From the NCBI GenBank assembly GCA_003331585.1, contig QOPG01000012.1:1-39459 (forward strand): a stretch of DNA of 39,459 nucleotides. The letters are read 5' to 3'. The notes under the pieces are model-generated. The model was given only the letters and a program-made list of their open reading frames with translations. It had not been told where the DNA came from and did not search any database. Shown here one piece after another: positions 7,323 to 16,023 of the stretch (within the stretch, counting starts at the first letter, position 1; every line of letters starts with the position of its first letter). The translations under genes were made by a program, and so were the position numbers. This stretch comes from Gammaproteobacteria bacterium (GTDB lineage: Bacteria; Pseudomonadota; Gammaproteobacteria; Steroidobacterales; Woeseiaceae).

Positions 7323-9416
7323 ATGGCTGATATACAAGAGAAAGTAAAAATCGTTTTTACCCCTTCCGGAAAGAGAGGCTCTTTTGATGGTGGCACAAAA
7401 GTACTGGATGCAGCCAGACAACTTGGTGTTGATATTGATTCTGTTTGTGGCGGTAGAGCAATCTGTGGTCGCTGTCAGATCAACGTTCTCGTGGGTGATT
7501 TTGCAAAACATAATATTCATTCTGATTTCGATTCAGTTACAGACATTACAGAAGCAGAAAAGAAATACGCTCAAAGAAGAGGGCTGGATGAAGATCGAAG
7601 ATTAAGCTGCCAATCTATATTAAAATCAGATGCAGTAATTGATGTTCCTGCATCATCTCAGGTTCACCAACAGGTAGTGAGAAAAGAAAACGAGTCACAC
7701 GATATTGATATCAATCCAATAATAAAACCATATTATGTGAATGTCGCAAAACAAAAAGAAAAGTCATTAAAAAAACAATCAAATTTCTCATTGCATGAGA
7801 TCAAAACATTCAAAATTTCTGTTGAAGAACCGGATATGCACAAAGGCACAGGAGATTTATCTAGGTTAAAAGCAGCCTTATGCGAGGAATGGGGATTAGA
7901 TAATTTAACTTGCTCATTAGAGGTGCTGCAATCACTGCAAACGGTTTTAAGAGAGGGCGAATGGAAGGTAACAGTTGCTGTTCGCAATAACGAAGAAATA
8001 ATCGATGTATTTCCTGGTTTTAAGGATGAGATGTTTGGGATTGCTGTTGATGTTGGATCAACGACTATAGCTGCTCACCTATGTGACCTATCTACTGGAG
8101 AAGTGTCAGGAAGTGCAGGTTTAATGAATCCACAAATTCGTTTTGGTGAAGATCTTATGAGCCGAGTTTCATACATAATGATGAATGAAGGTGGAGAAAA
8201 AGATCTGACCCGCGTTGTGAGAGAAGCAATCAATGAAATAATAACAACAATTATTACCGAAAATAATATCGATGCAGAGGACATACTAGAAATGACCTTG
8301 GTCGGTAACCCAATCATGCATCATCTGGTTTTGGGGATCGACCCAACAGAGCTTGGAGCTGCACCCTTTGCCTTGGCGACCGACTTAAGTGCTGATATCA
8401 GAGCTAAAGAACTGAACTTGAATATTAATTCAGGTGCCTATGTTTATGTTCTACCATGTGTTGCAGGTCATGTAGGAGCTGATGCAGCAGCTGTATTACT
8501 TGCAGAAGAACCCTTCAATAAAGATGAGATTTCATTAATTGTTGATGTTGGCACAAATGCAGAAATAATTTTAGGTAATAATCAAAGATTATTAGCGGCT
8601 TCAAGTCCAACTGGACCAGCGTTTGAAGGTGCGCAAATCAGCTCGGGTCAGAGAGCGGCTCCAGGTGCCATCGAGAGAGCGAGGATTGATCCAGAAACAC
8701 TGGAACCACGATTTAAAGTTATTGGGTGTGATCTCTGGTCTGATGATGAAGACTTTGAAGTGAACATTCCAGTTGGAGGTATCACCGGTATTTGTGGGTC
8801 TGGCATTATTGAGATTGTTGCAGAAATGTTTCTCAATAAAATTATTAATCAAGATGGAAAAATCAGCAAGGAGCTCTCTAACAAATCATCTCGTATCATC
8901 GAAGATGGAAGAACCTACTCATATGTCCTGCATGATGGAGAGCAAGTAATAAAGATAACTCAAAATGATATTCGAGCAATTCAGTTGGCAAAAGCAGCAT
9001 TGTATGCCGGAGTAAAATTATTGATGCATAAACTAAGCATTGAAAAAGTTGATCGTATTCGATTGGCTGGTGCTTTCGGTTCTCATATAGACGTTAAATA
9101 TGCCATGGCACTGGGCTTGATCCCAGATTGCCTAGTTGATGAAGTATCATCAGCTGGAAATGCAGCCGGTACAGGCGCTCGAGTGACACTCCTCGATAAA
9201 GATAGCAGGAATAAACTGGAGGGAGAAGTTCGAAAAATAGAAAAAATAGAGACTGCAGTGGAACCGTCTTTTCAAGAAGAGTTTGTCTCTGCTATGGCAA
9301 TACCTCATAAATCAGATGATTTTTCTAATCTTGCTAAAGTCTTTAATCTTCCAAAACCTGAGCAACAAGGTGCAGTTGAACAAAAGAGAAAAAGAAGAAG
9401 AAAACGGGTAAGATAA
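7323..9416 (+). CDS. Ferredoxin plus ASKHA-domain protein, corrinoid-activator (RACo/DUF4445) type
   Basis: Proteins of this architecture reactivate oxidised Co(II) corrinoid methyltransferases by ATP-driven electron transfer; they are often misannotated as NqrF. About 697 residues. An N-terminal plant-type [2Fe-2S] domain has CGGRAICGRC and a distal Cys in RLSCQS. A linker region follows. The large C-terminal actin-like ATPase region includes AVDVGSTTIAAHL, LVGNPIMHHL, VDVGTNAEI and GGITGICGSGIIE. The tail is basic (KRKRRRKRVR). ATG 7323 is chosen because MADIQEKVKI begins the ferredoxin fold directly; a TTG at 7266 would add 19 residues of no visible domain. No corrinoid protein or methyltransferase gene occurs in the window, so the partner must lie elsewhere or differ. 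Confidence 0.85.
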   Translation: MADIQEKVKIVFTPSGKRGSFDGGTKVLDAARQLGVDIDSVCGGRAICGRCQINVLVGDFAKHNIHSDFDSVTDITEAEKKYAQRRGLDEDRRLSCQSILKSDAVIDVPASSQVHQQVVRKENESHDIDINPIIKPYYVNVAKQKEKSLKKQSNFSLHEIKTFKISVEEPDMHKGTGDLSRLKAALCEEWGLDNLTCSLEVLQSLQTVLREGEWKVTVAVRNNEEIIDVFPGFKDEMFGIAVDVGSTTIAAHLCDLSTGEVSGSAGLMNPQIRFGEDLMSRVSYIMMNEGGEKDLTRVVREAINEIITTIITENNIDAEDILEMTLVGNPIMHHLVLGIDPTELGAAPFALATDLSADIRAKELNLNINSGAYVYVLPCVAGHVGADAAAVLLAEEPFNKDEISLIVDVGTNAEIILGNNQRLLAASSPTGPAFEGAQISSGQRAAPGAIERARIDPETLEPRFKVIGCDLWSDDEDFEVNIPVGGITGICGSGIIEIVAEMFLNKIINQDGKISKELSNKSSRIIEDGRTYSYVLHDGEQVIKITQNDIRAIQLAKAALYAGVKLLMHKLSIEKVDRIRLAGAFGSHIDVKYAMALGLIPDCLVDEVSSAGNAAGTGARVTLLDKDSRNKLEGEVRKIEKIETAVEPSFQEEFVSAMAIPHKSDDFSNLAKVFNLPKPEQQGAVEQKRKRRRKRVR

Positions 9417-9485
9417 TTTAGTTGCGATGATGTCTAGTTTACCTAGCCAAATAAGAGTTATTGAATAATTTTAAAAAGGATGATT

Positions 9486-10394
9486 ATGGAAATAAGGTTT
9501 GATGAACAAGTTGCGATTGTAACCGGTGCAGGAAGGGGGCTTGGCAGATCTCATGCTATCGCCATGGCATCAAAGGGTGCAAAGGTGGTAGTTAATGATT
9601 TTAGTGGAAGCAATGAAATATCAGAAAATGCTAAATCAGTTGTACAAGAAATTACCTCAGCTGGAGGTGAAGCTATTGCTCATGGTGCGAATGTCGCAAA
9701 TTTTGATCAAGTTCAATCCATGGTCAATGAAACCATTGATAAATGGGGTCGTGTAGATATTTTGGTCAATAATGCCGGTATTCTCAGGGACAAAACCTTT
9801 TTAAAAATGTCGGTTGAGGATATGCGTGAAGTGATAGATGTTCATCTTATGGGTTCGTTAAATTGCTCAAAGGCAGTATGGGAGATTATGCGAGAACAAA
9901 GCTATGGAAGAATTGTTCTCACTTCATCAAGTTCAGGGCTCTACGGTAATTTTGGCCAGACTAATTATGGTGCTGCTAAGATGGCAATGGTAGGTGTAAT
10001 GAATACTCTCCATCTTGAAGGCATGAAGTACAATATCAAAGTAAATTGCCTTGCTCCAACGGCTGGAACAGCAATGACAGACGGGTTATTCCCGGAGCCT
10101 GTTTTTAAATTAATGCCTCCGGAATCTGTAAGCCCTGGGGTAGTATTTTTATGCTCTGAGGATGCACCAAGCAGAAAAGTTTTGGCGGCAGGTGGAGGGA
10201 GTTTTGCTATTTTCAAAGGTTTTGAAACCGAAGGAGTAAATTTATTACCCGATGAGTTATCTGCCGAGAGTGTTGCAAAGTATTGGGATAAAATTGACGG
10301 TGAAAACAATATGCAAGAACCGCAAAGTGGTTCCGCGCAATCTCAAAAATTTGCAATGCAAGCTGCTAAGAAATTAGGATTGGATTTAAGTTAG
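9486..10394 (+). CDS. Short-chain dehydrogenase/reductase, (3R)-hydroxyacyl-CoA dehydrogenase type
   Basis: About 302 residues, longer than FabG (about 245) and resembling the dehydrogenase module of peroxisomal multifunctional enzyme 2. The NAD(P)-binding motif TGAGRGLGRSHA lies near residue 15, followed by VVNDF, NNAGILRDKTF, the catalytic Ser in LTSSSSGLYGNFGQTNYGAAK with Tyr and Lys, and a C-terminal extension of about 50 residues. It probably oxidises a 3-hydroxyacyl-CoA. The second ATG (9486) is chosen because AAGGA at 9476-9480 is 5 nt upstream of it, whereas the ATG at 9480 overlaps that site. It sits directly before a thiolase, with an MDR and a MaoC hydratase downstream, forming a plausible beta-oxidation-like operon. 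Confidence 0.85.
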   Translation: MEIRFDEQVAIVTGAGRGLGRSHAIAMASKGAKVVVNDFSGSNEISENAKSVVQEITSAGGEAIAHGANVANFDQVQSMVNETIDKWGRVDILVNNAGILRDKTFLKMSVEDMREVIDVHLMGSLNCSKAVWEIMREQSYGRIVLTSSSSGLYGNFGQTNYGAAKMAMVGVMNTLHLEGMKYNIKVNCLAPTAGTAMTDGLFPEPVFKLMPPESVSPGVVFLCSEDAPSRKVLAAGGGSFAIFKGFETEGVNLLPDELSAESVAKYWDKIDGENNMQEPQSGSAQSQKFAMQAAKKLGLDLS

Positions 10395-10432
10395 TATTAA
10401 TTTTTTATAATTACAAAAAAGAGGACTAGATC

Positions 10433-11617
10433 ATGCGTGAAGCCGCGATTGTCTCAACTGCCAGAACTCCCATTGGAAGAGCGTATAGGGGTGTTTTTAA
10501 TAACACCGATGCACCCACCATGGGTGGTCATGTTATTAAACATGCGGTATCTCGAGCTGGCATTAATCCAAAACAAGTTGAAGATGTGATTATGGGTTGC
10601 GCCATGGGGCAAGGAACACAAAGCCCGAATATTGCAAGATTGTGTGCACTATCCGGAGATCTCCCGGTTACTACAGCCGGCATGACATTAGATAGGCAAT
10701 GTTCATCGGGAATGATGGCGATTGCTACAGCATCAAAATCAATTATGGCGGGTGAGCATGAAGTCATGGTAGCAGGTGGAATTGAATCAATCAGTTTGGT
10801 GCAAAATGAACATGCCAACACATATAGAATGATTGATGAAAATCTAGTATCTAAGCATAAGCATGTTTATATGTTAATGCTAGACACGGCAGAAGTTGTT
10901 GCTAATCGTTATGAAGTGAGTAGAGAGGCTCAAGACGAATATGCCTTACAGAGTCAGCAGAGAACATCGTTAGCACAGGATGCAAGAAAATTTGATGATG
11001 AAATTGTTTCACTTGAGTCTGATATGGGAATAATGGACCCAGAAACAAAAAAAATTAGTTTCAAAAGCGTTAAATTAGAAAAAGATGAAGGAAATCGTCC
11101 TAGCACAACACTAGATGGATTATCTCAATTAAAAGTTGTAAGAGAGAATGGAAGCATTACTGCTGGTAACGCAAGTCAATTATCAGATGGCGCATCAGTT
11201 AGCGTTGTAATGGAATCGTCTTTAGCGAAAGCCAGTGGTTTAGAGCCCTTAGGATACTATCGCGCAACCGCTGTTGTTGGTTGTGATCCGGATGAGATGG
11301 GTATCGGTCCGGTCTTTGCGGTTCCTGAGTTACTGAAGAAGACTGGACTTAAAATGGAGGATATTGATTTATGGGAATTGAATGAAGCTTTTGCGGTCCA
11401 AGTCGTATATTGTCGAGATCGATTAGGTATTCCTAATGAGAGATTAAATGTAAATGGAGGAGCAATTTCTATTGGTCATCCATATGGCATGTCAGGAGCG
11501 AGATTAGTAGGTCATGCCTTATTAGAAGGTAAACGTCGGGGCGCTAAATATGTGGTCTGCACAATGTGTATTGGAGGCGGCCAAGGGGCTGCTTCATTAT
11601 TCGAAGTTGCCTCATGA
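10433..11617 (+). CDS. Thiolase (acetyl-CoA acyltransferase)
   Basis: 394 residues, the normal thiolase length. Acyl-enzyme Cys90 lies in LDRQCSSGM; the active-site His is in [16 protein letters not shown] and the second Cys in [10 protein letters not shown]. All three catalytic motifs are intact. It could cleave 3-ketoacyl-CoA (degradative) or condense two acetyl-CoA; the neighbouring SDR and hydratase favour degradation. The start ATG follows an AAAAGAGGA ribosome binding site. The next gene, an MDR oxidoreductase, starts 26 nt after the stop. No matching FadB is seen nearby, so the operon would use a D-hydroxyacyl route (MaoC plus SDR). Confidence 0.92.
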   Translation: MREAAIVSTARTPIGRAYRGVFNNTDAPTMGGHVIKHAVSRAGINPKQVEDVIMGCAMGQGTQSPNIARLCALSGDLPVTTAGMTLDRQCSSGMMAIATASKSIMAGEHEVMVAGGIESISLVQNEHANTYRMIDENLVSKHKHVYMLMLDTAEVVANRYEVSREAQDEYALQSQQRTSLAQDARKFDDEIVSLESDMGIMDPETKKISFKSVKLEKDEGNRPSTTLDGLSQLKVVRENGSITAGNASQLSDGASVSVVMESSLAKASGLEPLGYYRATAVVGCDPDEMGIGPVFAVPELLKKTGLKMEDIDLWELNEAFAVQVVYCRDRLGIPNERLNVNGGAISIGHPYGMSGARLVGHALLEGKRRGAKYVVCTMCIGGGQGAASLFEVAS

Positions 11618-11643
11618 TTTCTTGCTATAGGGAAATTTCCTAG

Positions 11644-12621
11644 ATGAGAGCCCTCGTATGTAAACAATATGGACCACCCAGTCAGCTCACTCTTGATGAG
11701 CTGGATGATCCTAAACCTTCAAAAGGGCAGATATTAATCAAAGTTAAAGCTGCGGGAATAAATTTTCCAGACGTATTGTCTATTGAGGGGAAATACCAAG
11801 TTAAGACTGAACCGCCATTTATTCCTGGTAATGAAGCATCTGGAATTATTGAAGCAGTGGGTGAAGGAGTAGAAAGATTCAAACCAGGTGATAAAGTCAT
11901 AACAATGAGTAAAGGTGGTGCTTTTGCAGATAAATGCATTTCTGATGAGAACACAACCATACCATTATTCCCTGCGTTGAATTTTTCTCAAGGTGCAGGA
12001 TTCATGGTGACCTATGGCACCAGTTATCATGCACTTAAGCAATCTGCAGAGCTCAAAGAGGGAGAAACAATTTTAGTTTTGGGCGCAGCGGGTGGTGTTG
12101 GTGTCACTGCCATCGAAATAGCAAAAGCCATGGGCGCCAGAGTTATTGCTGCCGCCAGTAGCAATGAAAAATTAGAATTTGCAAAAGATGTCGGTGCAGA
12201 TGAGACAGTTAATTATACAAAATCTTCATTAAAGGAAGTGGTCAAAGAATTAACAAACGGTAAAGGCGTGGATGTGGTATATGATCCTGTGGGCGGTGAA
12301 TTGACTGATGCCGCACTTAGAGCAACTGCGTGGCATGGGCGTTATCTTATCATTGGATTTGCATCTGGTGATATCCCCAAATTTGCAGCAAATATACTCT
12401 TATTAAAAGAGGCGAGTGCAGTTGGGGTGTGGTGGGGAACATGGGCAGCCAAAAATCCTCATAAACACATACAAAATATTAAAGAACTTGGGGCGATGAT
12501 TGCTTCTGGAAATATAACACCAAGAGTTACCGAAGAATTTACCATTGATCAGTATAAAGAAGCTTTTCAAGTGATTACTGAGAGACGAGCAAAAGGCAAA
12601 GTTATCCTCACAATGAATTAA
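11644..12621 (+). CDS. NADPH:quinone oxidoreductase-like MDR (zinc-free alcohol dehydrogenase family)
   Basis: 325 residues. The N-terminal GroES-like domain includes AAGINFPDVLSIEGKY and PGNEASGIIEAVGEGV, and the Rossmann motif VLGAAGGVGVTAIEIAKAMGARV lies near residues 142-164. The C-terminus ends with the family pattern GKVILTMN. No structural or catalytic zinc cysteines are visible, so it belongs to the quinone-oxidoreductase or enoyl-reductase branch. In this context it may reduce an enoyl-CoA or an unsaturated carbonyl, but the substrate cannot be read from the sequence. It is the third gene of the SDR-thiolase-MDR-MaoC run. Confidence 0.88.
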   Translation: MRALVCKQYGPPSQLTLDELDDPKPSKGQILIKVKAAGINFPDVLSIEGKYQVKTEPPFIPGNEASGIIEAVGEGVERFKPGDKVITMSKGGAFADKCISDENTTIPLFPALNFSQGAGFMVTYGTSYHALKQSAELKEGETILVLGAAGGVGVTAIEIAKAMGARVIAAASSNEKLEFAKDVGADETVNYTKSSLKEVVKELTNGKGVDVVYDPVGGELTDAALRATAWHGRYLIIGFASGDIPKFAANILLLKEASAVGVWWGTWAAKNPHKHIQNIKELGAMIASGNITPRVTEEFTIDQYKEAFQVITERRAKGKVILTMN

Positions 12622-12643
12622 ATTTTCTAAAAAAGGAAAACCA

Positions 12644-13102
12644 ATGAAGCTAGTTCCCATAGATAAATTAAATGACTACATAGGCAAAGAGATTGGTTGC
12701 TCTGATTGGTTCTTGGTGGATCAAGAACAAATAAACAAATTTGCTGAGGTGACAAAAGATCACCAGTTTATTCACATCAATGAAGAGCAAGCCAAAAAAA
12801 CACCATTTGGCTCAACCATTGCACATGGTTTTCTGACACTATCCATGCTGACTTATCTAACTGAAAATTGTCGCTTGATTCCTGAGGGAACAGTCATGGG
12901 AATCAATTATGGGTTTGATAAAGTTCGCTTTATAATGCCAGTTAAGGTAAACAGCAGAATTCGTGCACGATCAAAGCCGCTATCCTGTTCAGAGAAAAAC
13001 CCAGGACAATGGCTGATAAAATCAGAGGTCACGGTTGAAATCGAAGACGAAGAAAAGCCAGCTATTGTCTCAGAATGGCTTTCAATGGTGATAACTAAAT
13101 AG
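12644..13102 (+). CDS. MaoC-family (R)-enoyl-CoA hydratase
   Basis: 152 residues, a single hotdog domain. The hydratase signature is recognisable: FAEVTKDHQFIHINEEQA, with the catalytic Asp and His five residues apart, then TPFGSTIAHGFLTLSML, the conserved helix. Such proteins hydrate trans-2-enoyl-CoA to (R)-3-hydroxyacyl-CoA, matching the stereochemistry expected for the SDR at 9486. It starts 22 nt after the MDR stop behind AAAAAGGAAA. The small zinc-ribbon ORF follows 27 nt after its stop. Confidence 0.9.
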   Translation: MKLVPIDKLNDYIGKEIGCSDWFLVDQEQINKFAEVTKDHQFIHINEEQAKKTPFGSTIAHGFLTLSMLTYLTENCRLIPEGTVMGINYGFDKVRFIMPVKVNSRIRARSKPLSCSEKNPGQWLIKSEVTVEIEDEEKPAIVSEWLSMVITK

Positions 13103-13129
13103 TGAATAAGATGCTAATGAGCGCGATAC

Positions 13130-13285
13130 ATGAGAATAGATAAAGAGACTATTTGGCATTTCACTTGTGCGTTTTGCAAGGGGTATTGGACCATCGCCTC
13201 AATGGATAATTGGAAACCTAAAAAACTGTATTGTCCTCATTGCGGTGAACTGAATATGGCAGATCAAATCCAAAACGAAAAATAG
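13130..13285 (+). CDS. Small zinc-ribbon protein, 51 residues
   Basis: An intact ORF from ATG 13130 to TAG 13283-13285. The peptide starts MRIDKETIWHFTCAFCKGYW and contains two CxxC knuckles: C13-C16 and C35-C38 (CPHCGE). This is the classic spacing of a four-Cys rubredoxin-like zinc ribbon, and the aromatic content (W9, W20, W28) supports a folded mini-domain. It lies 27 nt downstream of the MaoC gene and probably shares its transcript. The last 22 nt overlap the 3' end of the convergent symporter gene (13264-13285). There is no strong ribosome binding site, only GAG about 8 nt upstream. Function unknown; zinc ribbons of this size usually bind nucleic acid or a partner protein. Confidence 0.75.
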   Translation: MRIDKETIWHFTCAFCKGYWTIASMDNWKPKKLYCPHCGELNMADQIQNEK

Positions 13286-14925
13286 AGATAAATTGCAAGC
13301 ACAAGACCTAAAATAACCCCAGTAGCATAAATATCTTTTTGATCCCAACTTTCTCTAATCGCTTCTTTATTTATTGTTTGATAGGTTAATCCATCAATTT
13401 GATTCTCATCAGGTAACTCTGTTTGATAAGATACAAGGCATATCAGAAGCGTACAAAAAAGAAATAAGATCCCTGAAAAATAAAGGAAGTTAATGTCACC
13501 GATATAAGCCAGAATCTTTGGATTAGTTATTTTTCCTTCACCAAAGAATGCTTGGATGATCAATTTAGTCATGCCAAGCAAAAATCCTAATGAAAGCCCC
13601 CAAGTAGCTCCTTTGTTATTAATCCTTCGGTTAAATAATCCCAATAAAAATACCGCTGTAATGGGTGGAGCAAGATAGCCTTGGACGCTCTGAAGATATT
13701 GATATAGACCGCCTTCAGAAATAAGCGGCATAATAGGAATCCACATTAAACCTAAAATCACTACACCAAGGGTTGCAATACGCCCAATTAATACCAATCG
13801 TTTTTCTGAAACCATGGGTCTCAATTTCTTATAAATATCAAATGTGAATAATGTAGCGGTTGAGTTAAATAATGAGGACAATGAACTCATCAATGCTGCG
13901 ATAATACCAGCAACAACCAGTCCTCTTAGCCCTTCAGGTAAAAGCGTGGCTACCATCGTTGGAAATACTTGGTCACCTATGATTTCCCCATTAATATTCT
14001 TGTTTATATCAAGAATGCCTTTCGCATTAAGTGCAGCTCCGATTAGACCCGGAATAAGGAAAATCATCACAGGCCAAATTTTAAAAAATGCACCCAATAA
14101 TGCTCCTCTTCTGGCTGTTTTTAAATCTTTTGCAGCTAAGGTTCTCTGGACGATGTATTGATCTGTGCACCAGTACCAAATTCCCACAATTGGCGAAGCA
14201 ATTAATATTCCAAGCCAAGGGAAATCGGGGTCAGATAATGGCCTCCAGAGTTGATATTGAGCGACATTTTGACTGGCAAATGTCTGTAATTCATGGAACC
14301 CACCTAATTCCTTAAGTCCAAAGTAGGTAATGGCACTTGATCCTATAATTAGAATAATTGTTTGAAGAAGATCGGTGTAAAGTACTGCTCTGAGACCACC
14401 TGCGATCGTGTACAAGCCTGTTAGAGTAACTGTCGTTATCGCTCCAATCCAAAATGCATTTTGTGGTGTCCCAAAGGTATCAGGTAATAATGTTTGAAAA
14501 ACTAATGCACCTGCATATACAGTCACTGAAACTTTTGTCAAAACATAGGCTGTTAATGACACAATTGAGAGGATCCAACGTGGCTCTTTACCAAATCGTT
14601 TTTCTAGAAATTCTGGCATCGTAAAGACTTTCGACTGATAGTAGAAAGGGACAAATATCCAAGCCAAAAGAACTACAATCCACGCATGCAATTCATAATG
14701 AGCCATGGCCAATCCTGTTGACGCACCTTGACCTGCCAGACCGACAATGTGTTCCGAGCCAATATTTGATGCAAATATTGATGCACCAATTGCAAAAAAA
14801 CCAACATTTCTTCCAGCTAAAAAATAATCAGTTGATGTGTTTTGATTACGACTGGCAAAAAATACAATACAAAGAAGAATAAAGAAGTATACGCAGATTA
14901 TTGTCCAATCAACTCCTGATAACAT
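13264..14925 (-). CDS. SGLT-type sodium:sugar symporter (SSS family)
   Basis: 553 residues with about 14 hydrophobic segments. The N-terminal region matches the sugar branch of the family closely: DYFLAGRNVGFFAIGASIFASNIGSEHIVGLAGQGAS near residues 33-70, then FVPFYYQSKVFTMPEFLEKRFG. These are the landmarks of vSGLT and animal SGLT proteins. It would import a hexose with Na+, consistent with a marine cell. It is divergent from glucokinase at 15041, so the pair probably takes up and phosphorylates glucose without a PTS. The tail overlaps the 51-residue zinc-ribbon ORF by 22 nt, end to end. Confidence 0.9.
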   Translation of the reverse strand: MLSGVDWTIICVYFFILLCIVFFASRNQNTSTDYFLAGRNVGFFAIGASIFASNIGSEHIVGLAGQGASTGLAMAHYELHAWIVVLLAWIFVPFYYQSKVFTMPEFLEKRFGKEPRWILSIVSLTAYVLTKVSVTVYAGALVFQTLLPDTFGTPQNAFWIGAITTVTLTGLYTIAGGLRAVLYTDLLQTIILIIGSSAITYFGLKELGGFHELQTFASQNVAQYQLWRPLSDPDFPWLGILIASPIVGIWYWCTDQYIVQRTLAAKDLKTARRGALLGAFFKIWPVMIFLIPGLIGAALNAKGILDINKNINGEIIGDQVFPTMVATLLPEGLRGLVVAGIIAALMSSLSSLFNSTATLFTFDIYKKLRPMVSEKRLVLIGRIATLGVVILGLMWIPIMPLISEGGLYQYLQSVQGYLAPPITAVFLLGLFNRRINNKGATWGLSLGFLLGMTKLIIQAFFGEGKITNPKILAYIGDINFLYFSGILFLFCTLLICLVSYQTELPDENQIDGLTYQTINKEAIRESWDQKDIYATGVILGLVLAIYLYFSFWI

Positions 14926-14964
14926 GACTTTATATTTTCCTTTTGTGAAAAACGATTGTTATAG

Positions 14965-14984
14965 TTAATCAATTAATTGATTAA
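14965..14984. promoter_or_regulatory. Perfect 20-bp palindrome between sugar symporter and glucokinase
   Basis: Half-site TTAATCAATT (14965-14974) is followed immediately by its exact reverse complement AATTGATTAA (14975-14984). It lies in the 115-bp divergent intergenic region, about 40 bp before the symporter start and 56 bp before the glucokinase start. A dimeric repressor or activator bound here could control both genes. The regulator is not identified, and no regulator gene is adjacent. Confidence 0.5.
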
Positions 14985-15040
14985 AACTTTAACATCTTTT
15001 TCAAAATAATTTTTAAATAGATATTTAATTGAATAAATAA

Positions 15041-16021
15041 ATGATAGATAAAACTATATTACTTGGGGATATTGGTGGAACCAATGCCCGTTTTGCTTTG
15101 ACATCTCCAAATGATTCCTCATACACATGTTTTGAAAAATTCCTTTGTGTTGATTTTGATACTGTAATCGAAGCGATCAATTGTTACCTGAAAGGTCATG
15201 ACATAGATAATCTTCACGGAATATATCTAGCTATTGCTGCTCCAGTTAGTGGTGATAAAGTAAAAATCATTAACAATCATTGGGTAATAGACACAGTAAA
15301 AATCAAAAAAACCCTAAATGTAAAGAAGGTAAACATAATTAATGATTTTGCTTCAATCGCTAATTCTGTTGCATCTTTGGATCAAAATGATATTGAATTT
15401 CTTGGTTCTGAATCATCATTTTCAGAACTTTCTCAGTTCGATATTGCTATTGTTGGCCCTGGTACTGGATTGGGTGGTTCAGTAATCAAAAAAACTAAGA
15501 AAGGCTCATATATAAGTGCATTAGAACTCGGTCATGTCGGATTTTCCCCACAAAATGAAATACAGATGAGTTTGTTTAATATTCTGAGTAAAAATAATAA
15601 TAGAGTCATAAATGAAACACTGTTATCAGGACCTGGAATTGCAAATATTTATTGCGCGCTTTTAGAATTAAACAATAAAAAGATTAGCTCATTGACCTCA
15701 GAACAGATATTTTTACAAATACAAGAATGTGAGTTCGCTAAAAAAACCGTAGATATTTTTTTTGAAATTCTTGGGCAGGTTGCAGGTGATTTTGCTCTAT
15801 CCACAGGTGCATTTGATGGGGTTTTATTGGTTGGGGATTTAGTGAACAATCATATCGATTTGATTCATAATAGCCTTTTTCGGTTTGGCTTTGATAATAA
15901 GGACGATTATAGAAATTTAATGTTAAGTATACCAACGGGTATTATCAAAAAATCTGAATTAGGTCTTTCAGGTGTATTTGAACTTTATCAACAAAGTTAT
16001 AAAACCCAATCCGATAGTTAA
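15041..16021 (+). CDS. glk: Glucokinase
   Basis: Phosphorylates glucose with ATP to glucose 6-phosphate in the cytoplasm. 326 residues, close to E. coli Glk (321). The phosphate-binding loop is LLGDIGGTNARFAL at residues 7-20, the catalytic Asp lies in IINDFASIA (D102), and GPGTGLGGSV near 143 followed by LELGHVGF is the conserved substrate region. The C-terminal portion has GVLLVGDLVNN. It belongs to the bacterial Glk family and not the ROK family, since there is no zinc cysteine cluster. It is divergent from the SGLT-type symporter, which would supply free intracellular glucose. It ends 2 nt before the convergent ggt gene. Confidence 0.93.
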   Translation: MIDKTILLGDIGGTNARFALTSPNDSSYTCFEKFLCVDFDTVIEAINCYLKGHDIDNLHGIYLAIAAPVSGDKVKIINNHWVIDTVKIKKTLNVKKVNIINDFASIANSVASLDQNDIEFLGSESSFSELSQFDIAIVGPGTGLGGSVIKKTKKGSYISALELGHVGFSPQNEIQMSLFNILSKNNNRVINETLLSGPGIANIYCALLELNNKKISSLTSEQIFLQIQECEFAKKTVDIFFEILGQVAGDFALSTGAFDGVLLVGDLVNNHIDLIHNSLFRFGFDNKDDYRNLMLSIPTGIIKKSELGLSGVFELYQQSYKTQSDS

Positions 16022-16023
16022 TA

